A DNA stretch of 64,000 bases, taken from assembly GCF_028683095.1 (NCBI RefSeq), contig NZ_JAJUBC010000008.1, forward strand, positions 124,001 through 188,000, written 5' to 3'. The position numbers and the translations under genes were made by a program. How positions within the stretch are numbered: position 1 is the stretch's first letter; every line of letters begins with the position of its first letter. Below the pieces are notes generated by a model. It was not told the DNA's origin and ran no database searches. It saw only the letters and a list, made by a program, of their open reading frames with translations. The stretch comes from Enterovibrio gelatinilyticus (GTDB taxonomy: Bacteria > Pseudomonadota > Gammaproteobacteria > Enterobacterales > Vibrionaceae). Positions 18,889 through 27,591 of this stretch are shown one piece after another.

Positions 18889-19914
18889 ATGCCTGTGTAC
18901 ATCAACCCAACAGATGCCAAAGCGCTCATCGTCCAAGCACTGGAAAACGTCGGTGTGACGTCACCCAATGCAACCTCAGTCGCACATGCTCTCATTCAGG
19001 CAGAAATTGACGGACAGCCCGGTCATGGTTTGGCTCGTCTTGCCGCCTACATTGATCAGGTGACTTGCGGCAAAGTCATTGGAGATGCAGTTCCCAAAGT
19101 CGAAACGCCAAAGCCGAGTGTTTGTAAAATCAACGCAGAGCTAGGCTTTGCTTTCCCAGCCATGGATAAGTTGGTCAGCTTGCTACCTGCGATGGCGAAA
19201 GCACAAGGCATTGCGCTAGGTACGGTTTATCGTTCTCATCATTTCGGCCAAGCAGGTTATCACGCTGAGCGTATTGCCAAACAAGGCTGTATTGCCCTGA
19301 TCTTCTCTAACAGTCCAAGCGCCATTGCGCCATGGGGTGGTAATACAGCAATATTTGGCACCAATCCGATTGCATTTTCTTGCCCTCGACAGGGCGTTCC
19401 CCCGCTCGTGATAGACATGAGCCTAAGTAAAGTGGCACGAGGAAAAGTGCTACTTGCGCGGAAAAAAGACGCCCCAATCCCAGAAGGTTGGGCCATTGAT
19501 TCCCAAGGCAACCCGACCACCGATGCTAATGCCGCCATCGCAGGATCGATGCTTCCTATTGGTGATGCAAAAGGTGCAGCGTTAGCACTCATGGTTGAAA
19601 TACTGTCAGCAACGCTCACGGGGGCGCTTTACGGTTACGAAGCCTCCAACTTCTTTGATACCGAAGGAGGTCCACCCGCGATAGGACATTCAGTGATCGC
19701 CATTGATCCCTCTGTTTCTGGAACATTCATTGCACCATTGTTTGCGGAAAGGCTAGAAGCCTTGTTTTCCACGATGTGCGAGCAAGATGGTGTCCGTTTG
19801 CCCGGAGAGCGACGTTTACGCCAACGTGATCGAGTACTCGAAAAAGGGCTAGCTCTAACAGACGCTGCATTCAAAGAGTTAAATGATTTAGCCCACCCTA
19901 AGAAATCACTATAA
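18889..19914 (+). CDS. comC: ComC-type sulfolactate dehydrogenase (malate/L-lactate dehydrogenase 2 family)
   Basis: A 341-residue member of the LDH2/MDG1 family. The conserved catalytic His is in YRSHHFGQAGYH at about 115-125, and the nucleotide-binding loop includes NTAIFGTNPIAFSCP. ComC-type enzymes interconvert sulfopyruvate and (R)-sulfolactate with NADP; next to suyAB this is the most likely role, letting sulfopyruvate or the other sulfolactate enantiomer enter the route. No SlcC or SlcD partner is visible. Other family members act on malate, ureidoglycolate or delta1-piperideine-2-carboxylate, so the call is by context. Confidence 0.72.
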   Translation: MPVYINPTDAKALIVQALENVGVTSPNATSVAHALIQAEIDGQPGHGLARLAAYIDQVTCGKVIGDAVPKVETPKPSVCKINAELGFAFPAMDKLVSLLPAMAKAQGIALGTVYRSHHFGQAGYHAERIAKQGCIALIFSNSPSAIAPWGGNTAIFGTNPIAFSCPRQGVPPLVIDMSLSKVARGKVLLARKKDAPIPEGWAIDSQGNPTTDANAAIAGSMLPIGDAKGAALALMVEILSATLTGALYGYEASNFFDTEGGPPAIGHSVIAIDPSVSGTFIAPLFAERLEALFSTMCEQDGVRLPGERRLRQRDRVLEKGLALTDAAFKELNDLAHPKKSL

Positions 19915-19948
19915 AAACAAATACTATTAATAACATGGAGCGTTATTC

Positions 19949-20980
19949 ATGACATCAACCACCAAGCAGCGCCTTCCAAATTGGCAGACCATAAGCCAAA
20001 GCTGTCGTTCACTGGCACCCGGACTACTGCTTTCTGTCACTGTTGCTGCGGCGGCGACATTTCTTTCTGCGCATTATGGTGCACCTCAAATGCTGTTTGC
20101 CCTGTTACTGGGCATTGCTTTTCACTTTCTGGCTAATGATTCAAAATGCCAACCGGGTATTGAATTTGCTTCCAAAAAAGTCCTCCGCTTTGGCGTCGCC
20201 TTATTAGGGCTGCGCATTACCATGGAAGAGATGACCTCACTCGGTTGGGAAATGCTAGTCTGGGTGGCTTGTGGTATCGCGCTCACTATCACCATTGGTA
20301 TGTTGGTCGCTAAAATACTTGGGCGACGCGTACAATTTGGCGTGCTAACAGGTGGCTCTGTCGCCATATGTGGCGCATCGGCGGCACTCGCGATTTCCGC
20401 GGTTCTTCCCAAACATCAATACAGTGAACGAAACACCCTGTTTACCGTTATCGCGGTGACCGCTTTTAGTACCATCGCCATGGTGATTTACCCGATCTTC
20501 GTCAACATATTGGGCTTCGATGACCGACTCGCAGGTATCTTCATCGGCGGAACCATTCACGATGTCGCGCAAGTGGTAGGTGCTGGTTATTCCATTTCCC
20601 CGCAAGCCGGCGAGTTTGCCACTATCACCAAGCTGTTACGTGTTGCTCTCCTTGTACCCGTCATATTGGTCATTTCTCTGTATTTTCGTAGCCACCCGGA
20701 ACAAACGGGCGGGAAATCAGACATTCCATTACTGCCATTCTTCGTTATCGGCTTTTGTATTTGTGTCGCCATTAACAGTGCCCATATCTTGCCTGAAACG
20801 GTGACAAGTACTCTGTCTGGGCTGTCTTCATGGTGTCTGGTTGCTGCGGTTGCTGCGTTGGGCATCAAAACCTCAGTGAAAAAACTTTTCACCATAGGTT
20901 ATGAACCCATCCTGATGGTGGTCATTGAAACTGCTGCTATTGCAACATGGGTATTGATAGGAATTTATTGGCTCGGCTAA
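19949..20980 (+). CDS. YeiH/UPF0324 family membrane protein, probable sulfite or sulfate exporter
   Basis: A 343-residue membrane protein with about ten hydrophobic helices. Family markers are ALLLGIAFHF, FGVALLGLRITMEEM, GGSVAICGASAALAIS and GIFIGGTIHDVAQVVGAGYSIS. Proteins of this family recur in sulfonate-degrading gene sets as candidate exporters of sulfite or sulfate. SuyAB releases sulfite here and no sulfite dehydrogenase is encoded in the cluster, which supports export as the detoxifying step. ATGGAG lies eight bases before the ATG, and the gene is the last of the run. Confidence 0.82.
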   Translation: MTSTTKQRLPNWQTISQSCRSLAPGLLLSVTVAAAATFLSAHYGAPQMLFALLLGIAFHFLANDSKCQPGIEFASKKVLRFGVALLGLRITMEEMTSLGWEMLVWVACGIALTITIGMLVAKILGRRVQFGVLTGGSVAICGASAALAISAVLPKHQYSERNTLFTVIAVTAFSTIAMVIYPIFVNILGFDDRLAGIFIGGTIHDVAQVVGAGYSISPQAGEFATITKLLRVALLVPVILVISLYFRSHPEQTGGKSDIPLLPFFVIGFCICVAINSAHILPETVTSTLSGLSSWCLVAAVAALGIKTSVKKLFTIGYEPILMVVIETAAIATWVLIGIYWLG

Positions 20981-20996
20981 TACGTACTCATTCTTA

Positions 20997-21043
20997 GAAG
21001 GATTGTCTGGCGCTACCCATACGTGGCGCTTCAGGCAATCTTC
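20997..21043 (+). terminator. Long imperfect hairpin after the exporter gene
   Basis: Arms GAAGgATTGtCTG and CAGgCAATcTTC with further inner pairing (GCGC/GCGC), followed by CTTTCTC. Likely the end of the DHPS operon; the mismatches lower certainty. Confidence 0.5.
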
Positions 21044-21174
21044 CTTTCTCGCCCTTCTTTCTATCTCTTCCCGTCATTCAGGCTGTTACTACTGTAGGCA
21101 CTTATCGCGCCATTTTCAGAGCTGAGAGCTAGGATCTTCCCTTTCCATATGACCCCTCTCTATATAAATTTTTG

Positions 21175-21199
21175 TTATCAATAATATAATTATTGATAA
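21175..21199. promoter_or_regulatory. 25-bp palindromic site before the VOC gene
   Basis: Perfect 11-bp arms TTATCAATAAT and ATTATTGATAA separated by ATA, 110 bp before the VOC gene start. The length, symmetry and AT-rich half-sites suggest an operator for a dimeric regulator; no regulator gene is adjacent. Confidence 0.55.
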
Positions 21200-21308
21200 T
21201 TTTTAAGGAACAAAAGTTCTCCCTATACTCTCTCCATCGAAACAAATTACGAGTACTAACGTAAAACAATACGCGTACCTATTATCAGAATTACTAGAGA
21301 GTAACGTC

Positions 21309-21794
21309 ATGAAAATGAATCACGTAGGCATTATGGTCGGCAACATGGACAAAGCGGTTGAGTTTTACACCAACGCACTGGGTCTTAGCATTGTCATGGG
21401 TAACACCAAAGTCATTGAAGAACGCGAAACCGCGATTGGTCGAATGTGTATTGCAGTATTTGGTGACGGTTTTAAGGGCTTCAACATCGCGCATCTTGTC
21501 ACCACTGATGGGATTGGCGTTGAGCTATTCGAAATGAAAGAGCGCCAAGAGCGTCATGTTGTTGATTTCACACGTTTAGGTATTTTCCACTTCTGTTTAC
21601 AAACAGACGATTTCCACGGCGTGATCGAGAAAGTCAAAGCATTTGGCGGTAAAGTCCGTATGGATATCATGCGTTACCACCCAGAGGACGACAGCAAGCA
21701 AGCGAAAATGGTGTATTTGGAAGACCCGTTTGGCAACCTGTTCGAGCTTTACTCTCACACTTACGAAGAAACATACGCAACAGATTACGAGTAA
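21309..21794 (+). CDS. VOC superfamily (glyoxalase-like) protein
   Basis: A 161-residue single-module vicinal-oxygen-chelate protein made of two beta-alpha-beta-beta-beta repeats. MNHVGIMVGNMDKAVEFYTN is the classic opening; candidate metal ligands are H5 (MNHVG), E75-region (GIGVELFEM), H96-region (GIFHFCLQT) and the late Glu in PFGNLFELYSH. Such proteins are metal-dependent lyases, isomerases or dioxygenases, and the exact reaction is not readable here. It has its own palindrome-bearing upstream region and a terminator behind it, so it is probably a one-gene unit despite lying next to the DHPS operon. Confidence 0.85.
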   Translation: MKMNHVGIMVGNMDKAVEFYTNALGLSIVMGNTKVIEERETAIGRMCIAVFGDGFKGFNIAHLVTTDGIGVELFEMKERQERHVVDFTRLGIFHFCLQTDDFHGVIEKVKAFGGKVRMDIMRYHPEDDSKQAKMVYLEDPFGNLFELYSHTYEETYATDYE

Positions 21795-21806
21795 TGGCTA
21801 GATAGG

Positions 21807-21841
21807 AAAAAGCCCCTTGAGAGATTCTCATGGGGCTTTTT
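21807..21841 (+). terminator. Rho-independent terminator of the VOC gene
   Basis: Arms AAAAAGCCCC and GGGGCTTTTT with an inner TGAG/CTCA pairing, 13 bases after the stop codon. Confidence 0.9.
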
Positions 21842-21860
21842 CTACTGAGGGCTTAATACT

Positions 21861-21899
21861 TTGGTTTCAAATCTTGGTTTCAAATCTTGGTTTCAAATC
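21861..21899. repeat. 13-bp tandem repeat, three copies
   Basis: Three exact adjacent copies of TTGGTTTCAAATC, just past the VOC terminator and before the end of the next convergent gene. Noncoding on both strands. Confidence 0.85.
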
Positions 21900-21939
21900 T
21901 AGATAAATCTACAGGTTGAACCTAAGTTTATTCCTGTGC

Positions 21940-22356
21940 TTACAGCGAGCGTTTCACATTCTTTTTTATCGTCGCCATCAAGTCTTCAGGATTAGAATAG
22001 GCGTAGTAGTTCACCACCACCTTTTTTTCTCCTGCGGTAATCACTATTGAAAAATCATTCGACTTAGAGTCAGTCACGTCCGTCCAATGAATTTTTGTTT
22101 TCCCTTTCGAAATAAACGCATCATTCACGACAGTATTCTTTGAATCAAACGCCCAAAACAACACTACAAAAATGGCGATAAACGCCATTACGCCAAAGAG
22201 TAAGGCTTTCAAGGCGCTTACGTGTTCATCAGCAAACACAAGTTGTAGGTTAAACACAGCAAAAGCAACACCGACCATCACAATGACAAATGACAATGGC
22301 TTGTTGAGCACCGCCACATTTTCCGTTTCGCTGGTCACTTTTTCACGCAATTCCAA
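21940..22356 (-). CDS. Hypothetical two-helix membrane protein with C-terminal PH-like region
   Basis: A 138-residue protein of no family I can name. Hydrophobic helices are at about 20-41 (PLSFVIVMVGVAFAVFNLQLV) and 49-67. The last 65 residues read like a small beta domain (SKGKTKIHWTDVTDSK ... FSIVITAGEKKVVVNYYA), similar in style to bacterial PH-like domains on membrane proteins. AAGGAG lies seven bases before the ATG. It stands alone between two plus-strand genes and nothing around it suggests its job. Confidence 0.75.
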   Translation of the reverse strand: MELREKVTSETENVAVLNKPLSFVIVMVGVAFAVFNLQLVFADEHVSALKALLFGVMAFIAIFVVLFWAFDSKNTVVNDAFISKGKTKIHWTDVTDSKSNDFSIVITAGEKKVVVNYYAYSNPEDLMATIKKNVKRSL

Positions 22357-22730
22357 TGTTCACTCCTTAAATCGTCTACACCACGTTTTGTAACAAGAGA
22401 TCACCACAAATAATCCCTTTTTTCCATGCAAATGCCTATTCCAACTCCAATGGCACGAGGATCGGGCAGTCACACCAATCAAAATGCCCAAGCGGCCTGA
22501 ACAATCAAAAGGCAGCTACCATATTCAGTCGGTTTGGGTCTCAAGTGAGACTAAACGGAAACATACCACTAGGCAACGCTTGTCTGATACTGAGAATGTT
22601 AGCAAGTATGTTACTTAAAATTCATCAACCTATCATGCCTGCCAAACTACACAGCACACAGATTCCTTCCTACACTCTTAACATTGATACAAATAACGCT
22701 AGGACGGATAAAACTGTGCTTGAAACGTGG

Positions 22731-25706
22731 ATGCAGAAATTTGAGAACTACGCTCTGATAAAAAAACTAACCGTCATTCTTTGCCTTATCGGCCTCGTGC
22801 CCACCGTCATTACTGCCGCCATTGGCCTATACAGCTCTTGGGCTTCCATGGAAGCCGAGAAAAGTGATGCACTCCAAGCCATTGCGCATTTAAAAGGTGA
22901 TGCGATTGAGAGCTACTTTGATAACAGCCATCGCGTTGTCCTAAGCATTGCACAAAGCCCGATGACACTGGCCGCAGCCCCTGCCTTCAATAATACCTTT
23001 ACCCTTTATGGTGATTCTCTGCCGCAACAATTTTCCGACATCCAGCGTTTCTATCGAAAAGATTTTCTATCTAAATTTGAGTCCCATGCTAACAACTTGC
23101 CTGATGTTGAGGCTGTGGCTGACAACCTCAGCCCAAAAGCTTTGGCGTTTCAACATAACTATATCGTGAATAATCCAAACCCATTAGGCGAAAAAGATCT
23201 TATGCGCCAAGGGGGGAATCAAGAGTACGACTTTGCTCACCGCCGTTTTCATTCCGACTTTAGAAACTATGCCAATGACTTTGGTTTCTACGATATTTTT
23301 TTGGTCGACATAGCCACAGCGAATGTTGTCTACTCCGTCTATAAAGAAATTGATTACGCGACGAACTTAGACAATGGCCCCTTCGCCGATTCAGGGTTAA
23401 GCCAGGCCTTTTCAATGGTACGGAATCAAGTGTCTTCTGGAGAATCCGTGGATACGGTATTCGTTGACTACCAGCAGTATTTCCCTTCCTACAATGCACC
23501 GGCAAGTTTTATTGCTGCACCTGTTTATGATAATGGCATCGCCATTTCCGTCATCGTTGTGCAACTGGCAACCGATCAAATTTCTGCCGTCATGAGTAAA
23601 GATTATGGGCTTGGGGAGACCGGAGAATCTTTCATTATTGGCTCAGATAAGCGCTTACGATCAGACACCTTCCATAATGAATCACTGACGGTAGACGGTT
23701 CTTTCAAAAACAACCTCACCCTCGACACTGACTCTATCAATGCCGCACTCGGCAGCCAAACAAAAGAGCCTGATGCCGCTCTTCACGGCGACAACTATCA
23801 AGGAGAATCGACACTTACACTCTATCAAAAAGTGGCTATTTCACCCGATATTGAATGGCTCGTTGTCGTAGAGCAAAGTGAAAGTGAAGCGCTCTCAGCG
23901 GTGAATACATTAAAAATCATCTACCTTTTTGTTGTCATTATCATGATTTCTTTAGTGTTATTCACCGCCAAAACATTTGGGCTACGGATCTCTCGGCCCA
24001 TACAAGATTTATCTGCCTTTATTCTTTCCCTGCGTCAGCATTGGAATTTCTCTAGCCGCGCCGAAGTGCACAGCAAAGACGAGACAGGCCAAGCGGCGGA
24101 AGCGCTCAACACCATGCTTGCCTCACTCAATGGCGCTGTAGGTTGTATATCGGACACCATGAGTGGTTTGTCTCAAGGGGATTTTTCACAGCGTGTCGAC
24201 ACGGATATGGCGGGCGATCTTCTCGTGTTGAAACAAAGTATCAATCAGTTTGCTCACAAAATCGAAATCTCCGTCAAAGATATTGGAAACGTCATGGCGA
24301 AGATCGAACAGGGTGATTTTAAAAGCCGCGTGGTAGTCGACGCTCAGGGGCAACTGGCCACACTAAAAAATCAGGTTAACAGCTCAGCTGCGACCACCGC
24401 TGCGTTTATTGACGACGCAAAAATGGTCATGGGGGCATTGGAAGTGGGTGACTATAACCGCAGAATAACCGCCCCAGCGGCTGGCGACTTAGCCTCCCTT
24501 AAAGAGTCTATTAACCAGTCCATCGACAATACTGAAGGGATCATCGTTAATATCTGCGACGTCATGGCGTCCATGAGTGAAGGGAAATTTGGCCAAACCG
24601 TCGCGCTAAACGCCCATGGAAAAATGAACGAAATGAAAGTGGCAGTCAATGGCGCCTCCACAACCACTGGTTCAGTGTTTAACAACATCGTTTCAGTGAT
24701 GGAAGAAGTATCGAGCGGAAATCTATCAGCACGTTGTAATACACACAACGTATCAGGCGACTTACTGCAATTGGCCACGTCGGTAAACCAATCAGCAGAA
24801 AACATTGAGCATGTTCTCACTCACACCCGAGAAGTACTCGATAAATTAGCGCAAGGTAACCTAAAGGACAGCTTTTCACTCGAAGTAAACGGTGACTACC
24901 AAACACTCAAATCCGGTATTAACCAAACCATCATGAGTTTGGCAGACATGGTTCATGAAATTCAAGGCACGGCATCTACCGTCACGCACCAATCTGAAGA
25001 AACCTCAGCCGAAGTATTAGGACTCAATCAGCAAATCGACACACAGGTGAAGCACCTCAAGGATGTTTCTACACTCATGCGAGCCATGCGCAGCAATATT
25101 GATGAAGCCCTCGATCATGCCAATGTCTCTGTCACGGTTTCTCAAAAAGCTCTCGACCATGCAAAAGAGAGTGAAGTGTTAGTTAAACAAATTGATGCCG
25201 CCATGATGTCAATAACGGACTCGAGTCGTAAGATGCAACAAATCATCAGTACGATTGAAGGCATTGCCTTTCAAACCAACTTACTCGCTCTCAATGCCAG
25301 CGTAGAAGCGGCGCGAGCTGGTGAACAGGGACGCGGATTTTCTGTAGTAGCCGCGGAGGTGCGCAACCTAGCTCAGCGTAGCGCTGAAGCCGCTAAAGAG
25401 ATTTCGGCTCTGATTATTGAATCCGATGAACGCATTGTTCTCGGCGTCGAACAAGTGAGTTTATCCGGCGATTTGCTCAATAAAATCACCCACTCAAACA
25501 ATGAGGTTTGTGCTAACTTCGACCGCGTTAACATCTCGATCAAAGCGCAGTTTGAGAGAGTTAATGATGCCTCACAAGGCGTTGAAGGTGTCGGTGATAG
25601 CATTCAACAAAGCGCACAAACACTGCACCGGATTAACGACAACATGGACGGCGTAAGCGGACAAGCAGAAAGCCTTAATGTCATGATTGGACGGTTTAAG
25701 TATTGA
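22731..25706 (+). CDS. Methyl-accepting chemotaxis protein with a seven-unit HAMP array
   Basis: A receptor of about 991 residues. TM1 is near 13-35 ([20 protein letters not shown]), the periplasmic sensor covers about 36-390 and TM2 is near 395-415 ([16 protein letters not shown]). After the membrane-proximal HAMP come six more units of about 44 residues, each with the pattern (E/Q)G(D/N/K)(F/Y/L) ... G(D/Q/K) ... L ... N. The signalling hairpin is standard ([20 protein letters not shown]). HAMP arrays relay signals over distance and can set baseline activity. The start is uncertain: I use ATG 22731; GTG 22716 with AGGA upstream is also reasonable, and an in-frame ATG at 22545 is unlikely because it would put 60 polar residues before TM1. 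Confidence 0.9.
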   Translation: MQKFENYALIKKLTVILCLIGLVPTVITAAIGLYSSWASMEAEKSDALQAIAHLKGDAIESYFDNSHRVVLSIAQSPMTLAAAPAFNNTFTLYGDSLPQQFSDIQRFYRKDFLSKFESHANNLPDVEAVADNLSPKALAFQHNYIVNNPNPLGEKDLMRQGGNQEYDFAHRRFHSDFRNYANDFGFYDIFLVDIATANVVYSVYKEIDYATNLDNGPFADSGLSQAFSMVRNQVSSGESVDTVFVDYQQYFPSYNAPASFIAAPVYDNGIAISVIVVQLATDQISAVMSKDYGLGETGESFIIGSDKRLRSDTFHNESLTVDGSFKNNLTLDTDSINAALGSQTKEPDAALHGDNYQGESTLTLYQKVAISPDIEWLVVVEQSESEALSAVNTLKIIYLFVVIIMISLVLFTAKTFGLRISRPIQDLSAFILSLRQHWNFSSRAEVHSKDETGQAAEALNTMLASLNGAVGCISDTMSGLSQGDFSQRVDTDMAGDLLVLKQSINQFAHKIEISVKDIGNVMAKIEQGDFKSRVVVDAQGQLATLKNQVNSSAATTAAFIDDAKMVMGALEVGDYNRRITAPAAGDLASLKESINQSIDNTEGIIVNICDVMASMSEGKFGQTVALNAHGKMNEMKVAVNGASTTTGSVFNNIVSVMEEVSSGNLSARCNTHNVSGDLLQLATSVNQSAENIEHVLTHTREVLDKLAQGNLKDSFSLEVNGDYQTLKSGINQTIMSLADMVHEIQGTASTVTHQSEETSAEVLGLNQQIDTQVKHLKDVSTLMRAMRSNIDEALDHANVSVTVSQKALDHAKESEVLVKQIDAAMMSITDSSRKMQQIISTIEGIAFQTNLLALNASVEAARAGEQGRGFSVVAAEVRNLAQRSAEAAKEISALIIESDERIVLGVEQVSLSGDLLNKITHSNNEVCANFDRVNISIKAQFERVNDASQGVEGVGDSIQQSAQTLHRINDNMDGVSGQAESLNVMIGRFKY

Positions 25707-25730
25707 GCTAGGGACAGTGATTGATGGCCG

Positions 25731-25771
25731 AAAAAAGCACTGGGTGATTCACTATCACTCAGTGCTTTTTT
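25731..25771 (+). terminator. Rho-independent terminator of the HAMP-array receptor gene
   Basis: Long hairpin with arms AAAAAAGCACTGgGTGA and TCACtCAGTGCTTTTTT, 24 bases after the stop. A-run and T-run make it usable from both strands. Confidence 0.9.
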
Positions 25772-25804
25772 GAAGCCTAGACCATGATTTTACAACGTTT
25801 CGCT

Positions 25805-25852
25805 TATTTTCTATCTCGCATATTTGCTATCTCGTATATTTGCAATCTCGCC
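25805..25852. repeat. 16-bp tandem repeat, three imperfect copies
   Basis: Three adjacent units, TATTTTCTATCTCGCA, TATTTGCTATCTCGTA and TATTTGCAATCTCGCC, in the convergent gap between the receptor and hydrolase genes. Noncoding. Confidence 0.8.
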
Positions 25853-25885
25853 TGATTGCTAGGAAGACAGCGAGAAAATCGTCCC

Positions 25886-26701
25886 TTAAGCGAGCGTCTT
25901 CGCCAAGAATCGCGTCAGAGCTGCGTTCACCAACTCAGGTTGTTCAAGGTTACTGATATGCCCAGCTTTTGGGATCAACACAAACTCACTTCCATCTATC
26001 GCATCATGCAATAACATAGACTCAAGCGGCGGACGGGGTTTGTCTTCTGCACCAACCACAATAAGCGTTGGCAACGTGAGCTTTTCAATGTCATCAAAGG
26101 TATCGCGGCGATCAAACACCATTCGACCAACCTGCACAATCGCTTTTGCTTTCTCTCCCGACAGCGCAGATAACATCTCTTTAAATCCAGCAACGAGTTC
26201 AGGGTTTTCTTGCTCGGCGTCATTAGCAAAAAACAGTGGCGTGATGGCATCGATCATTGGCGGAGGCACCATTTCTAACTGCTCAATGGTATCGAACATG
26301 GCCACGTATTTTGCCTTTGCGACTTCGGGTTCATATCCAACGAATGTATCCATTAACACCAATGCGTTCACTCGGGTTGGGGCTTTAAGCACTAATTCTG
26401 TTCCCCACATTCCGCCCACTGACAAACCCACCAGCGCGAATTGTTCTACGTCTAGCGAGTCCATCAAGCTCAGCACATCGTTGGCATAGTCAATTAACGT
26501 AGTGGTTGAATCAGGAGCGGCGTCAGATTGTCCGTGAGCCCAAAGGTCAGGCACAATGCAACGGTATTGCTTACTCAGAGCGTCAATCTGAGGTTTCCAC
26601 ATGGCGCTGTCCCACAAGTAGCTGTGTCCAAACAACACAACAGGACCATCACCCACATCTAAATACGACATGTTTCTGCCGTTTATCTGAATCTTATGCA
26701 T
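25886..26701 (-). CDS. Alpha/beta hydrolase
   Basis: A 271-residue single-domain hydrolase with no signal peptide, so cytoplasmic. The nucleophile elbow is GLSVGG with S94; the acid is probably the Asp in VVGAEDKPRPP and the His lies in KAGHISNLEQP near residue 250. The oxyanion loop is FGHSYLW. The spacing fits the haloperoxidase/esterase group, but Asp, Glu or Ser nucleophiles separate the true haloalkane enzymes and this one has Ser, so an esterase or lactonase is likelier. AGGGA precedes the ATG. No partner gene is adjacent. Confidence 0.85.
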   Translation of the reverse strand: MHKIQINGRNMSYLDVGDGPVVLFGHSYLWDSAMWKPQIDALSKQYRCIVPDLWAHGQSDAAPDSTTTLIDYANDVLSLMDSLDVEQFALVGLSVGGMWGTELVLKAPTRVNALVLMDTFVGYEPEVAKAKYVAMFDTIEQLEMVPPPMIDAITPLFFANDAEQENPELVAGFKEMLSALSGEKAKAIVQVGRMVFDRRDTFDDIEKLTLPTLIVVGAEDKPRPPLESMLLHDAIDGSEFVLIPKAGHISNLEQPELVNAALTRFLAKTLA

Positions 26702-27591
26702 TTTATATCCCTGCTAATTATTTCGTGTACACCGAAACTTCCGGAAGTAGGCGGGTAAAACACCCTCAACGCTGACAATATTGCCCACATTGGCACGTTC
26801 AAGTGAACGTCACCAGTTCGACATTTTATCTGGCTTCATTGTCTAAGCAAATTGTCTGCGTTGAGTCTGAGAGACTCCATGGGGATGAACCGCTCATCAA
26901 TTCCCACGCCATAATTCTTCCTTTCACCATGTACGGTATAAAGATTTTGGGGTCGCTCTTAAACCATTAAGTCCAAGATAGTAAACGTTCATCACTGCAA
27001 ACTTATGATTTTGCAGACATGCATGAACTCTACCACGTAACGCCCTAATTCCTTATAAATCTGTCACTGCTAGACACTAAAATAGCCCTTGATTAAACAT
27101 GAAATTTCTATGATTCAAAGACAACTCAGTGAGTGGTTAGCAGACAAGAAAACGGGGGCTTAGACGCCTCAAGCAGTATTGTAAAAGCATCCTCGCGGCT
27201 CGAATATACTCAATCGACCAGAACATGCCCATTCAGAGTGGTCTCAACGATGGAATATTAATGCGAGCAGACAGAATGTGACTTATAGAGCATTGTGTAG
27301 TTTCACTCAAAACCACTATTTGTTCGTTGCGAAAAAGAATCACGCCTGTGATAACCAGGTCTAACAAAAAATAACTGACCACTGTAGGTCTCATTGTCGC
27401 AACGTAAGCCTGAATGAGTTTATGTTATGGTTTCACTCACGTTGATAAGGTCATATGCATTCCAGAATACAACATCATTCAAAGTGTCATCTGGATGGCT
27501 AATAAGCTTTCTATTTAATTATTTTTATTCCTTAAAAATATGATTACTCCACTTACGAAATATATTCATTGGTTTACTGAGATGGTATTTA
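26702..27591. other. Long noncoding stretch
   Basis: About 890 bases without a credible gene on either strand. The bases before 27592 should carry the Sel1-protein promoter. A 17-codon reading frame near 27110 (beginning MIQRQLSEWL) is too short to count. I see no repeats, hairpins or RNA gene that I can defend; it could be a decayed gene or hold an sRNA. Confidence 0.5.

Noticed and set aside
21861-21899. Possible CRISPR-like array
   Set aside because: The copies are adjacent with no spacers and only 13 bp long, so this is a simple tandem repeat.
23648-23657. TAAGCGCTTA resembling the LacI operator core
   Set aside because: Inside the receptor coding region, only 10 bp palindromic, and far from any promoter; probably chance.
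27112-27165. 17-codon frame beginning MIQRQLSEWL
   Set aside because: Too short; could be a remnant of a larger gene but nothing else of it is visible.
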